Below are positions 29,230 through 38,161 of a stretch of 64,000 bases of DNA, one piece after another. The notes under the pieces were generated by a model. The model had not been told where the DNA came from. It was given only the letters and a program-made list of their open reading frames with translations, and ran no database searches. The translations under genes were made by a program, and so were the position numbers. The stretch is taken from NCBI RefSeq assembly GCF_009729035.1, contig NZ_CP045483.1, positions 1-64,000 on the forward strand, in the 5' to 3' direction. Positions within the stretch are counted from its first letter, which is position 1. Every line of letters starts with the position of its first letter. Source of the DNA: Stygiolobus azoricus. GTDB taxonomy: Archaea; Thermoproteota; Thermoprotei_A; Sulfolobales; Sulfolobaceae.

Positions 29230-30068
29230 ATAGGAACACTAGGATATTAGTTCAGGGTATAACGGGGAGAGAGGGAAGTTTCCACACTAAACAAATGTTG
29301 GATTACGGTACTAGGATAGTCGCTGGTGTCACCCCCGGAAAAGGAGGGACTGAGGTTTACGGTATACCGGTATACGACACAGTTGCTGAGGCACTAAAGG
29401 AACATGATGTCGACGCAAGTATTATATTTGTCCCTGCTAAATTCGCTACGGACGCAATGTTTGAAGCTATAGACAACGGTATCTCTCTGGTAGTAACCAT
29501 AACGGAACACATACCGGTCATGGACATGCTCAGGGTTAAAAGATATGCGAAGCTTAAGGGTAGTAGGATAATAGGACCTAATTGCCCCGGTATAATAGTT
29601 CCTGAGGAAGTGAATTTAGGGATTTTCCCACCTAGAGCTTTCAGAAAAGGTAAGGTAGGAATTGTATCAAGATCTGGTACGTTAACCTACGAGATAGCTG
29701 AAATAATAAAGAGAGATTTTGGTCAATCAACGGTAATAGGGATAGGAGGAGACCCGATTGTAGGTACTACTTTAGATGAAGTGGTTGAGATGTTTGACAA
29801 GGATCCAGAGACAGAAGAGATAGTTATAGTCGGAGAGATAGGAGGTACTATGGAAGAGAAGGTAGCGAAAATGAAGAAGGAGGGTAAAATATCAAAGAAA
29901 ATAGTAGCGTATATTGCTGGGATGACGGCTCCGAAAGAGAAAAGGATGGGTCATGCTGGTGCAGTAGTGTACATGGGTATGGGGACTTTTGAAAGTAAGA
30001 TAAGGGCTTTCAAAGAGGCTGGTATACCGGTAGCTACTACCCCCTACGATATCTTAAAATTACTGTGA
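29226..30068 (+). CDS. sucD: Succinyl-CoA synthetase alpha subunit, apparently AUA-initiated
   Basis: The subunit family N terminus ([20 protein letters not shown], CoA-binding Rossmann) is encoded in frame directly upstream of the first ATG (29295), but no ATG, GTG or TTG precedes it before a stop at 29211. The codon where homologues begin is ATA at 29226, overlapping the sucC stop as ATAA instead of the common ATGA. The rest is conserved: [26 protein letters not shown], and the phosphohistidine region GHAGA. Starting at 29295 would delete the ITGREG loop, so the ATA start is preferred. The tail overlaps the convergent gene by 32 bases. Confidence 0.92.
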   Translation: MNRNTRILVQGITGREGSFHTKQMLDYGTRIVAGVTPGKGGTEVYGIPVYDTVAEALKEHDVDASIIFVPAKFATDAMFEAIDNGISLVVTITEHIPVMDMLRVKRYAKLKGSRIIGPNCPGIIVPEEVNLGIFPPRAFRKGKVGIVSRSGTLTYEIAEIIKRDFGQSTVIGIGGDPIVGTTLDEVVEMFDKDPETEEIVIVGEIGGTMEEKVAKMKKEGKISKKIVAYIAGMTAPKEKRMGHAGAVVYMGMGTFESKIRAFKEAGIPVATTPYDILKLL

Positions 30069-31098
30069 CTAGTACCACAAGAACTATAACAACAGCTAAG
30101 GGTATCCAATACTGTTGTAAGAACTCAGTGAAGGGATAGTAGGGGGAACTTAAGTCCGTAACATGATAACTTGTCAAGGGATTTTCTAAGTTCTGAAGTA
30201 TTATTGAGATGTTCCCGCCGTTAGGGAATATGAGGAGGAAGTATTTCCCTATTGTAAACCCCATATAAGGGTTTGATGTATTACCAGGTATCGCTTGATA
30301 ATAAGTGCCAAATGGAGTTACTGACCCGTTCATCTTGAAGAAGTAATTTGACCCGTTGACGAGCACTGTGCCTGTCGGTTCAACTATGGGAAAATCATCT
30401 ATTGGTATGATCACAGTTACATAACCTTTGGACTCCAAATTAATGGCCCCGAGAGAAAATGTCTTGTTCTCTAACTTATACGTTAGTGATTTCGCGGAAA
30501 TAATTGCTTGTGGAGTTACCACGTAAACACTCTCTTTTACATTAGGGCTAAACTTCAAGGTAAGTTTATATAAAGACCCTGATTTCTCTAAAGGAGGAAG
30601 AGGATTAATCCCAGTCATATTTATGGATATGTTATCAACAGCCTGAATGCGAAGAGAAGATATGTAATTATATGCTACACCCTTAATCGGAAAACCGTAC
30701 TGGGCTGAAATAACCAAATAAGAGTTACCGTTATAAAACTTGATAGCTGGAATGTTAGTCCCATTAACAGTAGCAGAAGTCAGGGTAAAGTTGGTAAAGA
30801 ATAATATAAACTGTAACCCACCAGTCTCGTCTCTATATAAGAAGGAATAGTACGTAAGTTCTTCGCCCTGACTATTAAATGGGGTTACTTGAGGTTTCAC
30901 CAGAGGAGTAGGATAATATATCTCTTTACCGGTAATATTTAGGCCTATTCCTAGATCTTGCCACTGCATTGTCATATTATAATTTGAGATAAAGATTTGA
31001 CCTCCTCCTGAAATATAGGAAGATACCGTGTACGATAATACTAGTCCTTGTATTAGAAACGCGTAAAGGATTATTTTTTCGACCATCACTTTATGCAT
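30037..31098 (-). CDS. Secreted glycoprotein with C-terminal membrane anchor, 353 aa
   Basis: An N-terminal hydrophobic signal segment (residues ~8-28) and a C-terminal transmembrane helix (~329-349, followed by RYRRG) frame an extracellular beta-rich domain with about 10 N-x-S/T sequons. This is a typical type I-like archaeal surface protein. Family not recognised. It lies between sucD (overlap 32 bases, convergent) and a tRNA gene. It is a likely substrate of AglB, encoded 300 bases away on the other strand. Confidence 0.78.
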   Translation of the reverse strand: MHKVMVEKIILYAFLIQGLVLSYTVSSYISGGGQIFISNYNMTMQWQDLGIGLNITGKEIYYPTPLVKPQVTPFNSQGEELTYYSFLYRDETGGLQFILFFTNFTLTSATVNGTNIPAIKFYNGNSYLVISAQYGFPIKGVAYNYISSLRIQAVDNISINMTGINPLPPLEKSGSLYKLTLKFSPNVKESVYVVTPQAIISAKSLTYKLENKTFSLGAINLESKGYVTVIIPIDDFPIVEPTGTVLVNGSNYFFKMNGSVTPFGTYYQAIPGNTSNPYMGFTIGKYFLLIFPNGGNISIILQNLENPLTSYHVTDLSSPYYPFTEFLQQYWIPLAVVIVLVVLVTVILRYRRG

Positions 31099-31129
31099 TA
31101 ATCCAGTTGATTAAAGTTTAATCCATATG

Positions 31130-31219
31130 TGGGCCCGGTGGGACTTGAACCCACGGCCTCCCGGTACCTGATCACCGGGATTATCAGCCGGGCGCTCTAC
31201 CATGCTAAGCTACGGGCCC
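31130..31219 (-). tRNA. tRNA-Ile (GAU anticodon) with a predicted 16-nt intron
   Basis: On the minus strand: acceptor GGGCCCG/CGGGCCC with discriminator A, D arm, anticodon stem CCCGG/CCGGG and T arm GTGGG/CCCAC with TTCAAGT. The loop is 23 bases, 16 more than normal; removing the bases after position 37 leaves CTGATAA with anticodon GAT. CCA is not encoded. Confidence 0.93.
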
Positions 31220-31346
31220 AGACTATTATTATAGTCTTAAACTATCATTTTTAAGACTTATTCTCCTAATTATCAGACCTTGAAAGCTTCATCACATTTC
31301 TAGCCGCCCATCGCTCATCATCAATTATTGTATAATCTGGATTAAG

Positions 31347-31356
31347 CTTATATAAG
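31347..31356 (+). promoter_or_regulatory. TATA box of aglB
   Basis: The sequence cttatataag is an excellent archaeal TATA element. Its centre is 26-27 bases ahead of the ATG at 31378, the fourth codon of the longest frame, arguing for a leaderless message starting there rather than at 31369. Confidence 0.7.
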
Positions 31357-31377
31357 ATACTTTGGTTTATGAAAACG

Positions 31378-33660
31378 ATGCAGTCGACAAAAACTGTCCA
31401 AAGAGTGAAGTTTGACAAATTCAAGATTCTCGATACATTGATGGTTACTGGACTCGTACTTGTATCCATTGCAATAAGGATAATAAGTGCTACTGCTTTT
31501 CCCCAATCTGTAAACGAGTTTGACCCATGGTACTTATTCTATAACGCATTACTAATAGCTCAGCAAGGAGGAAACTGGTATGCAGTGCCTCCAGATGTAC
31601 ACGCGTGGTTTCCGTGGGGATATTTCATAGAACTAGGGAATACAATAGGTCTACCTTGGTTAGTAGCCCTATTTTCCATGCCATTCTACTCTCAATTTGG
31701 AGCTAATGCTGTATATACTGTAGCTATAGTGTCAGACATTGTCTTAGACGCAATAGGTGTCGTAGCTGCGTTTCTTGCAGTTGACGCAATAACTGAGAAT
31801 AGAGTAGGTGCTTACGTAGCAGCTGCAGCAGTAGCTGTATCACCATCCCTAACATATAAGAATTTGCTCGGTGGATTACCTAAGACCTCATGGGGAGCTA
31901 CATTTGTTTTACTTGCAATATACTTTATGACACTAGCGATAAAGAGGAAGAAACCTATATACGGTATACCTGCAGGTGTAATGATCTTCCTAGCGAATAT
32001 AACTTGGGGAGGTTATACGTACATAGACTTGAGCCTTGCATTAGCGGCATTCCTACTAGTACTCCTTAACAAAAACGATGAGATAACTGCTAAGTCTTTG
32101 ACCTTGCTGGCTGTAACTTCAGGCTTCTTAACCTCATTTGCACCGAACAACATTGGATTTCTATCAGGTGCTGCTCACGGTCTTTCTTTACTAATAATCC
32201 CGTTATTCCTATATCTCGAACTCTACTTAAGGAGGACCTTACCGAGGGAAATCACGGATTCAAAGAACATAATAATAGGAGCCTTTATAGTGTTCATAAT
32301 ATCACTAGGAATTCTAGGATTAGCAGCAATAGGGAAGAGTCCAATACCTTCAAGATATTACGCAATTGTTAACCCGTTCTACCAGTTCTCAGTTCCTATA
32401 GATAGGACTGTAGCCGAATACATTCCGCAGCCAATTACAGCAATGATACAGGATTTCGGAATCTCATTGTTCTTGTCGATTTTAGGTATATACTTCATAC
32501 TTGTAAAAAGACAAGAATTACCCGGTCTATGGCTCTTAGTCCTCGGAGCAGCGAGCATTTACGGAACATCAGAACAGCCTTACCTATTTAATTATACCGC
32601 ATATATAGTAGCTGCGTTAGCAGGTGTGGGAGTTTCAGAAATAGTTAGTAAATTCATGGAGAAAAAAATTAGACTTGTTCCGATTCTGATGTTAGCAATC
32701 GTAGGAGTATCTTTGTTAGCAGATGCTGGGATTGCTATAGAGGTAAGTTATGAACCGCCATCCCTTCTGAATGCTGCTACTCCATATTTAATAGTAAACT
32801 ATGCATGGGTATCGGCACTAGATTGGATAAATCACAATACTCCTAATAATGCGTTCATATTGAGCTGGTGGGACTATGGATATTGGATAGAGACAGTAGG
32901 TAATAGGAGCGTTATAGACGAGAACAACACATTGAACGGTACTCAAATCAAATTGATGGCGGAGATGTTCCTCAATAACGAGACGTTTGCAGCTAATGTA
33001 TTAGAGAAAGACTTCCACTTATATCCATATGGTAGTCCTAACTACACTTACCCAGTTTACATAGTTGCGTACGATGCTGTTACTCTTTACGTAAACAGTA
33101 GTTCAGGTATTGGTATTTGGTTTATTGGATATCCATCTAACTTCCCGGGTACATTTATAGGCTACACGACCAGTTTAGGCGATATTGCTAAAGCTATGGG
33201 AGCTATGACTACGATAGCTGGATATCCTATAAATGAATACGCGAACATATCCTACATCAACTCTACTATATTCTCACTAGAAACTTCGGGTCTACCACAA
33301 GCAGCTCAACTAGCACAGATAATAGCGAATTCGGAGCCAATGGCGTGGACTCCTAAAGCTTATAATTCGTTAATTGTAAACATGTTCGTAGAAGGGCTTC
33401 AGTCTTTAAATCAGGGACCAGTTGCAGCCCCCTTCAGCTTCTCCTTAAACTCCATACTATCTGGGCAAATAAATCCTTACTTTGTACCTAGAGTGAATAT
33501 GTTGTACTTTAAGCCTGTCTATATAGCACTTTATCCAGTTGGAACAGTACCTGCTATAGGAGGTGTAGCTGAGGTATTCATCGCTGTTTTAATATACCAG
33601 TTTGTAGAACCTTATGTCATTATTCCTCCAACTGTGGTAGTAAACGGGACTCAAAGCTAG
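31378..33660 (+). CDS. aglB: Oligosaccharyltransferase catalytic subunit AglB (Stt3)
   Basis: A 760-residue membrane protein with about 13 transmembrane segments, the N-terminal extracellular Asp motif [11 protein letters not shown] (near 46), a second acidic loop, and the strictly conserved [14 protein letters not shown] (near 494) of the oligosaccharyltransferase STT3. It transfers lipid-linked glycans to Asn of sequons outside the cell. The C-terminal soluble domain carries many N-x-S/T sites itself. I choose the ATG at 31378 because of TATA position; an ATG three codons upstream is possible. The next gene on the plus strand is absent, and a T-rich tract follows. Confidence 0.96.
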   Translation: MQSTKTVQRVKFDKFKILDTLMVTGLVLVSIAIRIISATAFPQSVNEFDPWYLFYNALLIAQQGGNWYAVPPDVHAWFPWGYFIELGNTIGLPWLVALFSMPFYSQFGANAVYTVAIVSDIVLDAIGVVAAFLAVDAITENRVGAYVAAAAVAVSPSLTYKNLLGGLPKTSWGATFVLLAIYFMTLAIKRKKPIYGIPAGVMIFLANITWGGYTYIDLSLALAAFLLVLLNKNDEITAKSLTLLAVTSGFLTSFAPNNIGFLSGAAHGLSLLIIPLFLYLELYLRRTLPREITDSKNIIIGAFIVFIISLGILGLAAIGKSPIPSRYYAIVNPFYQFSVPIDRTVAEYIPQPITAMIQDFGISLFLSILGIYFILVKRQELPGLWLLVLGAASIYGTSEQPYLFNYTAYIVAALAGVGVSEIVSKFMEKKIRLVPILMLAIVGVSLLADAGIAIEVSYEPPSLLNAATPYLIVNYAWVSALDWINHNTPNNAFILSWWDYGYWIETVGNRSVIDENNTLNGTQIKLMAEMFLNNETFAANVLEKDFHLYPYGSPNYTYPVYIVAYDAVTLYVNSSSGIGIWFIGYPSNFPGTFIGYTTSLGDIAKAMGAMTTIAGYPINEYANISYINSTIFSLETSGLPQAAQLAQIIANSEPMAWTPKAYNSLIVNMFVEGLQSLNQGPVAAPFSFSLNSILSGQINPYFVPRVNMLYFKPVYIALYPVGTVPAIGGVAEVFIAVLIYQFVEPYVIIPPTVVVNGTQS

Positions 33661-33700
33661 AGTTTTTTACTTATTTCTTCTTATTTTACATACAATTAAA
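33661..33700 (+). terminator. T-rich tract after aglB
   Basis: Immediately after the stop codon come gttttttactt and atttcttcttattttac, oligo-T runs typical of termination sites in Sulfolobales. It lies between convergent transcription units. Confidence 0.5.
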
Positions 33701-33744
33701 ACCTAGTGGTAAGAAAATTAAAAATAACAAAAAACCGTATAAAA

Positions 33745-33915
33745 TTAACAGTTCAATTTTATTCCCTTTTTAAGCTCTATCCTATACCTAACGTACTTAT
33801 CTTCTGGGGAAAATCTTGGAGGAGCCGTGATTACCGTCTTATTCCCGCATATAGGACATATTTCTTTCATAGTGTATATCTTGTCCTTAGGACATTTCCT
33901 AAGTTTCCACTTCAT
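33745..33915 (-). CDS. nop10: Nop10 ribosome biogenesis protein (H/ACA RNP), 56 aa
   Basis: A short reading frame on the minus strand reads [20 protein letters not shown] and continues with [21 protein letters not shown], which is the Nop10 signature: an N-terminal zinc ribbon of CxxxC-type pairs (C8, C20, C23) and [10 protein letters not shown]. Nop10 is part of the archaeal H/ACA guide RNP with Cbf5 and Gar1, which makes pseudouridines in rRNA. It is expected here because Nop10 follows aIF2 alpha in many archaeal genomes; its ATG overlaps the aIF2-alpha stop as ATGA. An overlapping plus-strand reading frame is a shadow. Confidence 0.9.
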   Translation of the reverse strand: MKWKLRKCPKDKIYTMKEICPICGNKTVITAPPRFSPEDKYVRYRIELKKGIKLNC

Positions 33916-34703
33916 TTCTTAACCACTGTAAACGTTACTCCTTCTTTTTGACTTATTTCTTTCATAGTTTCTATTAGTTCTTGTAAGGTCATTGCGACCT
34001 GCTTAGGATCAGTACCGGTCACGTCGACTCTGTACCTAGGTGCTCCTATTGTGTAAATCCTGATCTCCTCTTCTTTGTCCTCAAATTTACTAACAGCTTC
34101 ACTGAAAACTTTCCTTATCTTCTCTATTCCGTCCGGTGCAATAGACCTTAATGACACAACCTCACTTACCTTTACTTTCTTTTCCTCAATGTGCTTACCT
34201 ATTTCCTCCATTAACGGTTTTATCCATATTTCTTTAACACCTGCGTCTTTCAGTATGTAATCTCCCTCTTTAACTGCTCTTACCATACTCTCATAAACGT
34301 CCCCGTACTTGTTTTCGAGTTTAAACGCTACTTCTTTCCACGCCTCTTGTTCGTTTTTACCCAATTTTTGAGAAATTATTTCAAGTATCTTGTCTACCTT
34401 TTGTAACTTCTTCCACTGCAAGTTCTTCTTCCTTTTCTCATCTTCAGTAACTTTCTTTAAAGAAACGTCTATAGTGCCTTTCTTTCTGTCCACTCTTATG
34501 ACTTTAACTACTACCTTCCTCCCTTCCTTAATTACATCCCTTATGTTCTTAACCCATCTACTACTTATCTCACTCCAAGGGAGAAAAGCTTGTAAATTCC
34601 CGTACTCATCTAGGGTTACATAACTGCCGTAATCAAAAACTTGTTTTACCGTTGCTATAAGGACTTCTCCTTCCGCAGGTATTTGCTTTTGATTGTATAT
34701 CAT
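33912..34703 (-). CDS. Translation initiation factor aIF2 alpha
   Basis: The N-terminal S1 domain (residues ~10-80: [51 protein letters not shown]), a central helical domain, and the C-terminal alpha/beta domain ([20 protein letters not shown]) together define the alpha subunit of the heterotrimer that brings Met-tRNAi to the ribosome. The gene starts 2 bases after S27e and ends by overlapping nop10, inside the block of translation genes that follows the replisome genes. Confidence 0.96.
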   Translation of the reverse strand: MIYNQKQIPAEGEVLIATVKQVFDYGSYVTLDEYGNLQAFLPWSEISSRWVKNIRDVIKEGRKVVVKVIRVDRKKGTIDVSLKKVTEDEKRKKNLQWKKLQKVDKILEIISQKLGKNEQEAWKEVAFKLENKYGDVYESMVRAVKEGDYILKDAGVKEIWIKPLMEEIGKHIEEKKVKVSEVVSLRSIAPDGIEKIRKVFSEAVSKFEDKEEEIRIYTIGAPRYRVDVTGTDPKQVAMTLQELIETMKEISQKEGVTFTVVKK

Positions 34704-34705
34704 TT

Positions 34706-34906
34706 CTAACCAAGTATTCTAACTATATCTCCCTCTATTTTTGCTTTACCACCGGTGGGAATAACGAGCTGAGAACCGCATGATAGACAACGTACTGGGA
34801 AGGTGGAGTGAGAGAACACCGTTTGCTCGTTACCGCAGTTCTTGCATTTCACTCTGTAGAATTTGCTCCTAGGCTCAGGAATTAGGATCTTAAACTTAGC
34901 CTTCAT
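34706..34906 (-). CDS. rps27e: Ribosomal protein S27e
   Basis: The 66-residue protein has the S27e sequence with a four-cysteine zinc ribbon: [14 protein letters not shown] and [10 protein letters not shown]. It starts overlapping the L44e stop by 4 bases (ATGA type) and precedes aIF2 alpha by 2 bases. Part of the small subunit. Confidence 0.97.
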   Translation of the reverse strand: MKAKFKILIPEPRSKFYRVKCKNCGNEQTVFSHSTFPVRCLSCGSQLVIPTGGKAKIEGDIVRILG

Positions 34907-35190
34907 TTGACCACCTCAACTAACTCCAACTTCTTAACTCTAATTCCCTCCTTCACAATAGTATAGCCACATTTCTGGCACTTCAGAGTTAAAGTTTGTT
35001 TTTTCGTAGTTTTAGCGAACCTCTTTTGTTCAGGCTTTCTCTTGCTACCATATCCTAAGTTCTTTCTATCATATCTCCTCTGACCTTCAGAGAGAGTCCT
35101 TCTTTTTCCGCTCTTATATAACGATACTGAATGTTCTGTGTGTGTCTTACACTTAGGGCAATAAGTCCTGATAACTTTTGGGATTTTCAT
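34903..35190 (-). CDS. rpl44e: Ribosomal protein L44e
   Basis: The 95-residue sequence has the N-terminal zinc ligands [11 protein letters not shown], the basic middle ([20 protein letters not shown]) and a second CQKCGY near the C terminus, which make a zinc ribbon, all conserved in L44e of the large ribosomal subunit. It sits between GINS15 and S27e in the replisome-ribosome block. Confidence 0.97.
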   Translation of the reverse strand: MKIPKVIRTYCPKCKTHTEHSVSLYKSGKRRTLSEGQRRYDRKNLGYGSKRKPEQKRFAKTTKKQTLTLKCQKCGYTIVKEGIRVKKLELVEVVK

Positions 35191-35197
35191 TTTGCGA

Positions 35198-35644
35198 TCA
35201 CTCTCTAACTTCTACTGGAGTTATATAATTAGTGGTTATTAAAGCTAAAACCTTGTTTAACGGTAGTATTATTACGTCACCCTGCTCGACTACAGTATTT
35301 CCCAGACTGAACTTAGTATTACTGAGACAAAGTACCTTTCCCTTGTACGTGTGATACTTCCCAGTCACGTAGTCGATGTACACCTTCTTCATTACGTTCA
35401 CAAGCGACAGTATGTCTTTGTCAAAGCCTTTGGGTTCAAAACCCTCAATGACTTTCTCAAGTCTCAACTCTAAGAGTGATTCAGCTAATTCTTCGTATAT
35501 TTTCAGCTCTTCTATGTGAAGTTCGTCACTGTATTTCCTCCTCAGCCTCAAAAGAGCTTGTATTAACTTCTCAATAGTGTCTTTTGAGATCTCGGTTATC
35601 TCGTTATCTCGTTTGAGCTCGTTACTTACCAAATCATCTAACAT
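35198..35644 (-). CDS. gins15: GINS complex subunit Gins15
   Basis: The 148-residue protein is mostly helical in its first two thirds with a small beta domain at the C terminus ([21 protein letters not shown]), the order (A-domain then B-domain) of the Sld5/Psf1 type, i.e. archaeal Gins15. It would join MCM and RecJ-like/Cdc45 in the replicative helicase. Sequence identity is low, so the assignment rests on this layout and on its place directly after PriS and PCNA, as in Sulfolobus. Start overlaps priS end by 11 bases. Confidence 0.82.
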   Translation of the reverse strand: MLDDLVSNELKRDNEITEISKDTIEKLIQALLRLRRKYSDELHIEELKIYEELAESLLELRLEKVIEGFEPKGFDKDILSLVNVMKKVYIDYVTGKYHTYKGKVLCLSNTKFSLGNTVVEQGDVIILPLNKVLALITTNYITPVEVRE

Positions 35645-36596
35645 ATGCCTTAATCACCCCTAAACCCTTTAAGCTTAAATAAATACCTAGTTCTGCAGGG
35701 AGCTTTAGTACTGTGTCCTTCTTGAGGTCGATCTTCCCGTCTGGTAACTGTAAAGAATAGGTAACATATGACAGAAAGGCTACGTAACCCTTAAAGGGAG
35801 ATAAGGACTGGATGTTAAAGTCGAATTTGTCGCCTTTGACCTCATGGACCTTTAGTCCCGCCTTACCGTTTATCGACCCCGGTATCCTTACTAGTCTTCT
35901 CGGGTCTACTGTGACTTGATGGTCTATCCTGACTCCTTTCAACCCTCTAGCCAGTCTCCCCACCCAACCTGGCGAATTGACATCGCCTTCATAAGGAGGT
36001 GAAGGATCGGAGATATAATCTGCTATTTCCTTCCTGTCTTCTGAGTCTAGTAATGCACAATCCCCGTGACATTCAACTCTTACATGAAAACCTCTGTTCC
36101 CAGAAAAGTAAATTTTAGCATCCATCCCGAAATCCTCTTTGAGTATGTCCTTTATCAACAAGGCTTTTCCAAACACGTTTTCCATGCAATCCTTAGTTAA
36201 TTCAATGTACTCTATTGAGTTTTCACACTGCATTAAAGATTCCATACCGTCACAAAACCTCTTGACTCTTAAGTCACAAATTTCGTCTGCATCTAGGTCA
36301 AATAGGAGGTCTGAGCCCAACCAACCTTTTTCCTCCATGTCCTTGGCTTGAGGTAGTTGATACCTCGCCGATGAGTAGTATAGATGTAAAGGTACTTTCT
36401 CCCTGAGGAATAATTTCAACTCGTCAGGATTAGTAAATGAGAGGTGTCTCACGTACATTTCAGCATCAAAAGGCTGATAGGCGAACTCCCTTAACTCTAT
36501 GTCGTTAGGCAGCTCTAAAATTGCGTTTTCATAATACTCTTTGAAAAGTGTGTAAATTATTTTATTCAGTTCTCGGCGAGATGTAGAAATCAGCAT
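35634..36596 (-). CDS. priS: DNA primase small subunit PriS
   Basis: The active site is intact: GSDLLFDLDAD (catalytic DxD near residue 101), YFSGNRGFHVRVECHGDCALL, and the basic/His region near VRIPGSINGK. It makes RNA/DNA primers with PriL. The zinc-binding stem is altered: where Sulfolobus PriS has C-x2-C then C, this protein has one Cys, a gap of about eight residues, and then one Cys (KRFCDGMESLMQCENSIEY). The start overlaps the upstream PCNA gene by 35 bases, so translation is coupled. Confidence 0.93.
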   Translation of the reverse strand: MLISTSRRELNKIIYTLFKEYYENAILELPNDIELREFAYQPFDAEMYVRHLSFTNPDELKLFLREKVPLHLYYSSARYQLPQAKDMEEKGWLGSDLLFDLDADEICDLRVKRFCDGMESLMQCENSIEYIELTKDCMENVFGKALLIKDILKEDFGMDAKIYFSGNRGFHVRVECHGDCALLDSEDRKEIADYISDPSPPYEGDVNSPGWVGRLARGLKGVRIDHQVTVDPRRLVRIPGSINGKAGLKVHEVKGDKFDFNIQSLSPFKGYVAFLSYVTYSLQLPDGKIDLKKDTVLKLPAELGIYLSLKGLGVIKAYVR

Positions 36597-37299
36597 AACC
36601 CCCTTGAGGCAAGTTATATCTCAACTTTAGAGGAAGTTGAGAACCGAACTCTATGTTCACGGTATCAGACGGTCTTTTCATTTTAGTAGTATTTGCTATA
36701 TATTCCAAACCGTAAGCACTCTCGGCATCTGATCCCTCGCTTTCCATTAACCCCCCGTTCTCCTTTGATAACTCTATTGACGCTGAGGCTAGGTCTCCCT
36801 CGACGATGATAATTAGTTTACCATTTTCACTCTTAAACTTTATTATATCACTCCCGGTCTCTTCCAGCTCGTCCATTAAGTCAGCGAATGTTGCAGTTAA
36901 CATTTGAGCCTTAAACGGAAACTCCAGCTTTATCTCAGGAAATTCCGTCTCGGTAGGAGATAGAACCGGTAGCGTGAAAGACCTCTCATACTCTCCGTCT
37001 AACTCAAACACGATCTTGTCTTTTTGTATATCTAAAGATAAGGAGTCGTTTTTAGTAGCACTATCTAAGATGTCGGCAACTTCCTCAATTTTCATCCCGA
37101 CCTTGGTCTCTTCCTCAACTTCATACTCCTCGAAGTATCCCGAGGGAATCAAAATGTCTATTAAGACAGTCCTCGATGGATCTATACCTTTTATCTTAAG
37201 ACCATCTTTGTCTATCTGGATCGTAGTCTCGTCTATGAACTCAGTTAGCGTCTTAAATATAAACGAGAAGTTGTTCGCATCCACTACCTTGATCTTCAT
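36562..37299 (-). CDS. PCNA sliding clamp, PCNA2-type subunit
   Basis: The 245-residue protein has the clamp pattern: VDANNFSFIFKTLTEFIDE, LKIKGIDPSRTVLIDILIP, LEFPFKAQMLTATFADLMDE and GLEYIANTTKMKRPSDTV, ending with YADFYISPRTE. It is most like the Sulfolobus PCNA2 subunit, which forms a heterotrimeric ring with PCNA1 and PCNA3 and sits next to primase there as well. The ring loads DNA polymerase and Fen1. The longer frame to 37320 is rejected because the TATA element is 26 bases before the ATG at 37299. Confidence 0.93.
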   Translation of the reverse strand: MKIKVVDANNFSFIFKTLTEFIDETTIQIDKDGLKIKGIDPSRTVLIDILIPSGYFEEYEVEEETKVGMKIEEVADILDSATKNDSLSLDIQKDKIVFELDGEYERSFTLPVLSPTETEFPEIKLEFPFKAQMLTATFADLMDELEETGSDIIKFKSENGKLIIIVEGDLASASIELSKENGGLMESEGSDAESAYGLEYIANTTKMKRPSDTVNIEFGSQLPLKLRYNLPQGGYADFYISPRTE

Positions 37300-37318
37300 G
37301 ATATTATTCTTTGCTAAC

Positions 37319-37330
37319 AAAATTTTAAAA
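37319..37330 (-). promoter_or_regulatory. TATA element of the PCNA-PriS operon
   Basis: On the minus strand the run ggttttaaaattttg, centred near 37325, lies 26 bases upstream of the PCNA ATG at 37299. It is the only clear promoter before the whole replisome-ribosome block down to nop10. Confidence 0.6.
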
Positions 37331-37347
37331 CCTGAGGTTTCGGTTAT

Positions 37348-38112
37348 TCACAGCTTGGGATTCGGTTCCTCAGTTGCATAATCCTCCCCACCAGCTAGTA
37401 CCCTCTGGATCTCGGCGTATAGCTCATCCATGCCTTCCATTGTGGTTGAAGACACGGGAACCGGGAAATTGTCTAGGTTTTCAACTACAGTTTTAACCAG
37501 TTCGAAAGAGTACTCGTCTAACACTCCCATCTCGTCTATTATCCTACCCTCATCGATCCAGCTCTTCATCTCTTGAAATTCTTTTGGAGTTAAGAGGTCT
37601 GACTTAGATAGGACTAATATTTGAGGTAAGCCAAGCCTAAACTTAACGGAGCTAGAGAGTAATAGGAGGGATACAAAACTCCTAGCCTCTTTACTTAGGA
37701 ACGAGTCAAGGAGAAACAATGAAACGGACTTATTTACATCACTGATTAACTTCGACAATATTCTACCTGTCTGCCTATAGGCAAACAATTCTATTTGACC
37801 TGGTGTATCAACTAGAACGTAATTAGCTTCTATCTCGTTTAACTCATCTTTTAATTCCTTAGCCTTAGTAAGAAGTAGGTCTATAGAAGCTACGAGTGCC
37901 GAGTTGGGTCCTAAGGAATACCTTTCCATGACCTCAAATGCATCTACATAGTCCCTGACGTCGAGGTCTGGTTTATAAGGTAGGCTCTCTACTGCTGGGT
38001 CTAAGTTAATAATTGCCGTGTCAAGTTCATTTCCGTTTAAATAGTCACTCAGTGCTTTCACGAGTGTAGTCTTACCGGAACCAGCTGTACCGAGGACGAA
38101 TATAAAATACAT
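37348..38112 (-). CDS. GPN-loop GTPase
   Basis: P-loop protein: Walker A GTAGSGKTTL at residues 8-17, the diagnostic insertion LGPNSAL, VDTPGQIELFAY as switch/Walker B, and LSKSD as the base-recognition motif. GPN GTPases in eukaryotes are needed for RNA polymerase II assembly; archaeal homologues are thought to act as dimeric GTPases, of unknown partner. The ATG at 38112 (MYFIFVLGTAG) is preferred over the frame start at 38142 because of the promoter. Divergent from prs. Confidence 0.92.
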   Translation of the reverse strand: MYFIFVLGTAGSGKTTLVKALSDYLNGNELDTAIINLDPAVESLPYKPDLDVRDYVDAFEVMERYSLGPNSALVASIDLLLTKAKELKDELNEIEANYVLVDTPGQIELFAYRQTGRILSKLISDVNKSVSLFLLDSFLSKEARSFVSLLLLSSSVKFRLGLPQILVLSKSDLLTPKEFQEMKSWIDEGRIIDEMGVLDEYSFELVKTVVENLDNFPVPVSSTTMEGMDELYAEIQRVLAGGEDYATEEPNPKL

Positions 38113-38129
38113 TAAACCATCACGTTTAA

Positions 38130-38140
38130 TCTTAAAAACC
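38130..38140. promoter_or_regulatory. Single TATA element shared by divergent GPN GTPase and prs
   Basis: The two start codons at 38112 and 38162 are 50 bases apart. The run tcttaaaaacc reads as a TATA box on either strand (TTAAAAA and TTTTTAAG) and is centred at ~38136, close to 26 bases from each ATG. No second good element is seen, so one element may drive both. Confidence 0.55.
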
Positions 38141-38161
38141 ACTTACTCACTTAATAGTTTA

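Noticed and set aside
33706-33951. Plus-strand frame of 81 codons opposite nop10
   Set aside because: The minus strand encodes Nop10 and the start of the aIF2-alpha tail there, and the plus frame has a composition of a shadow.
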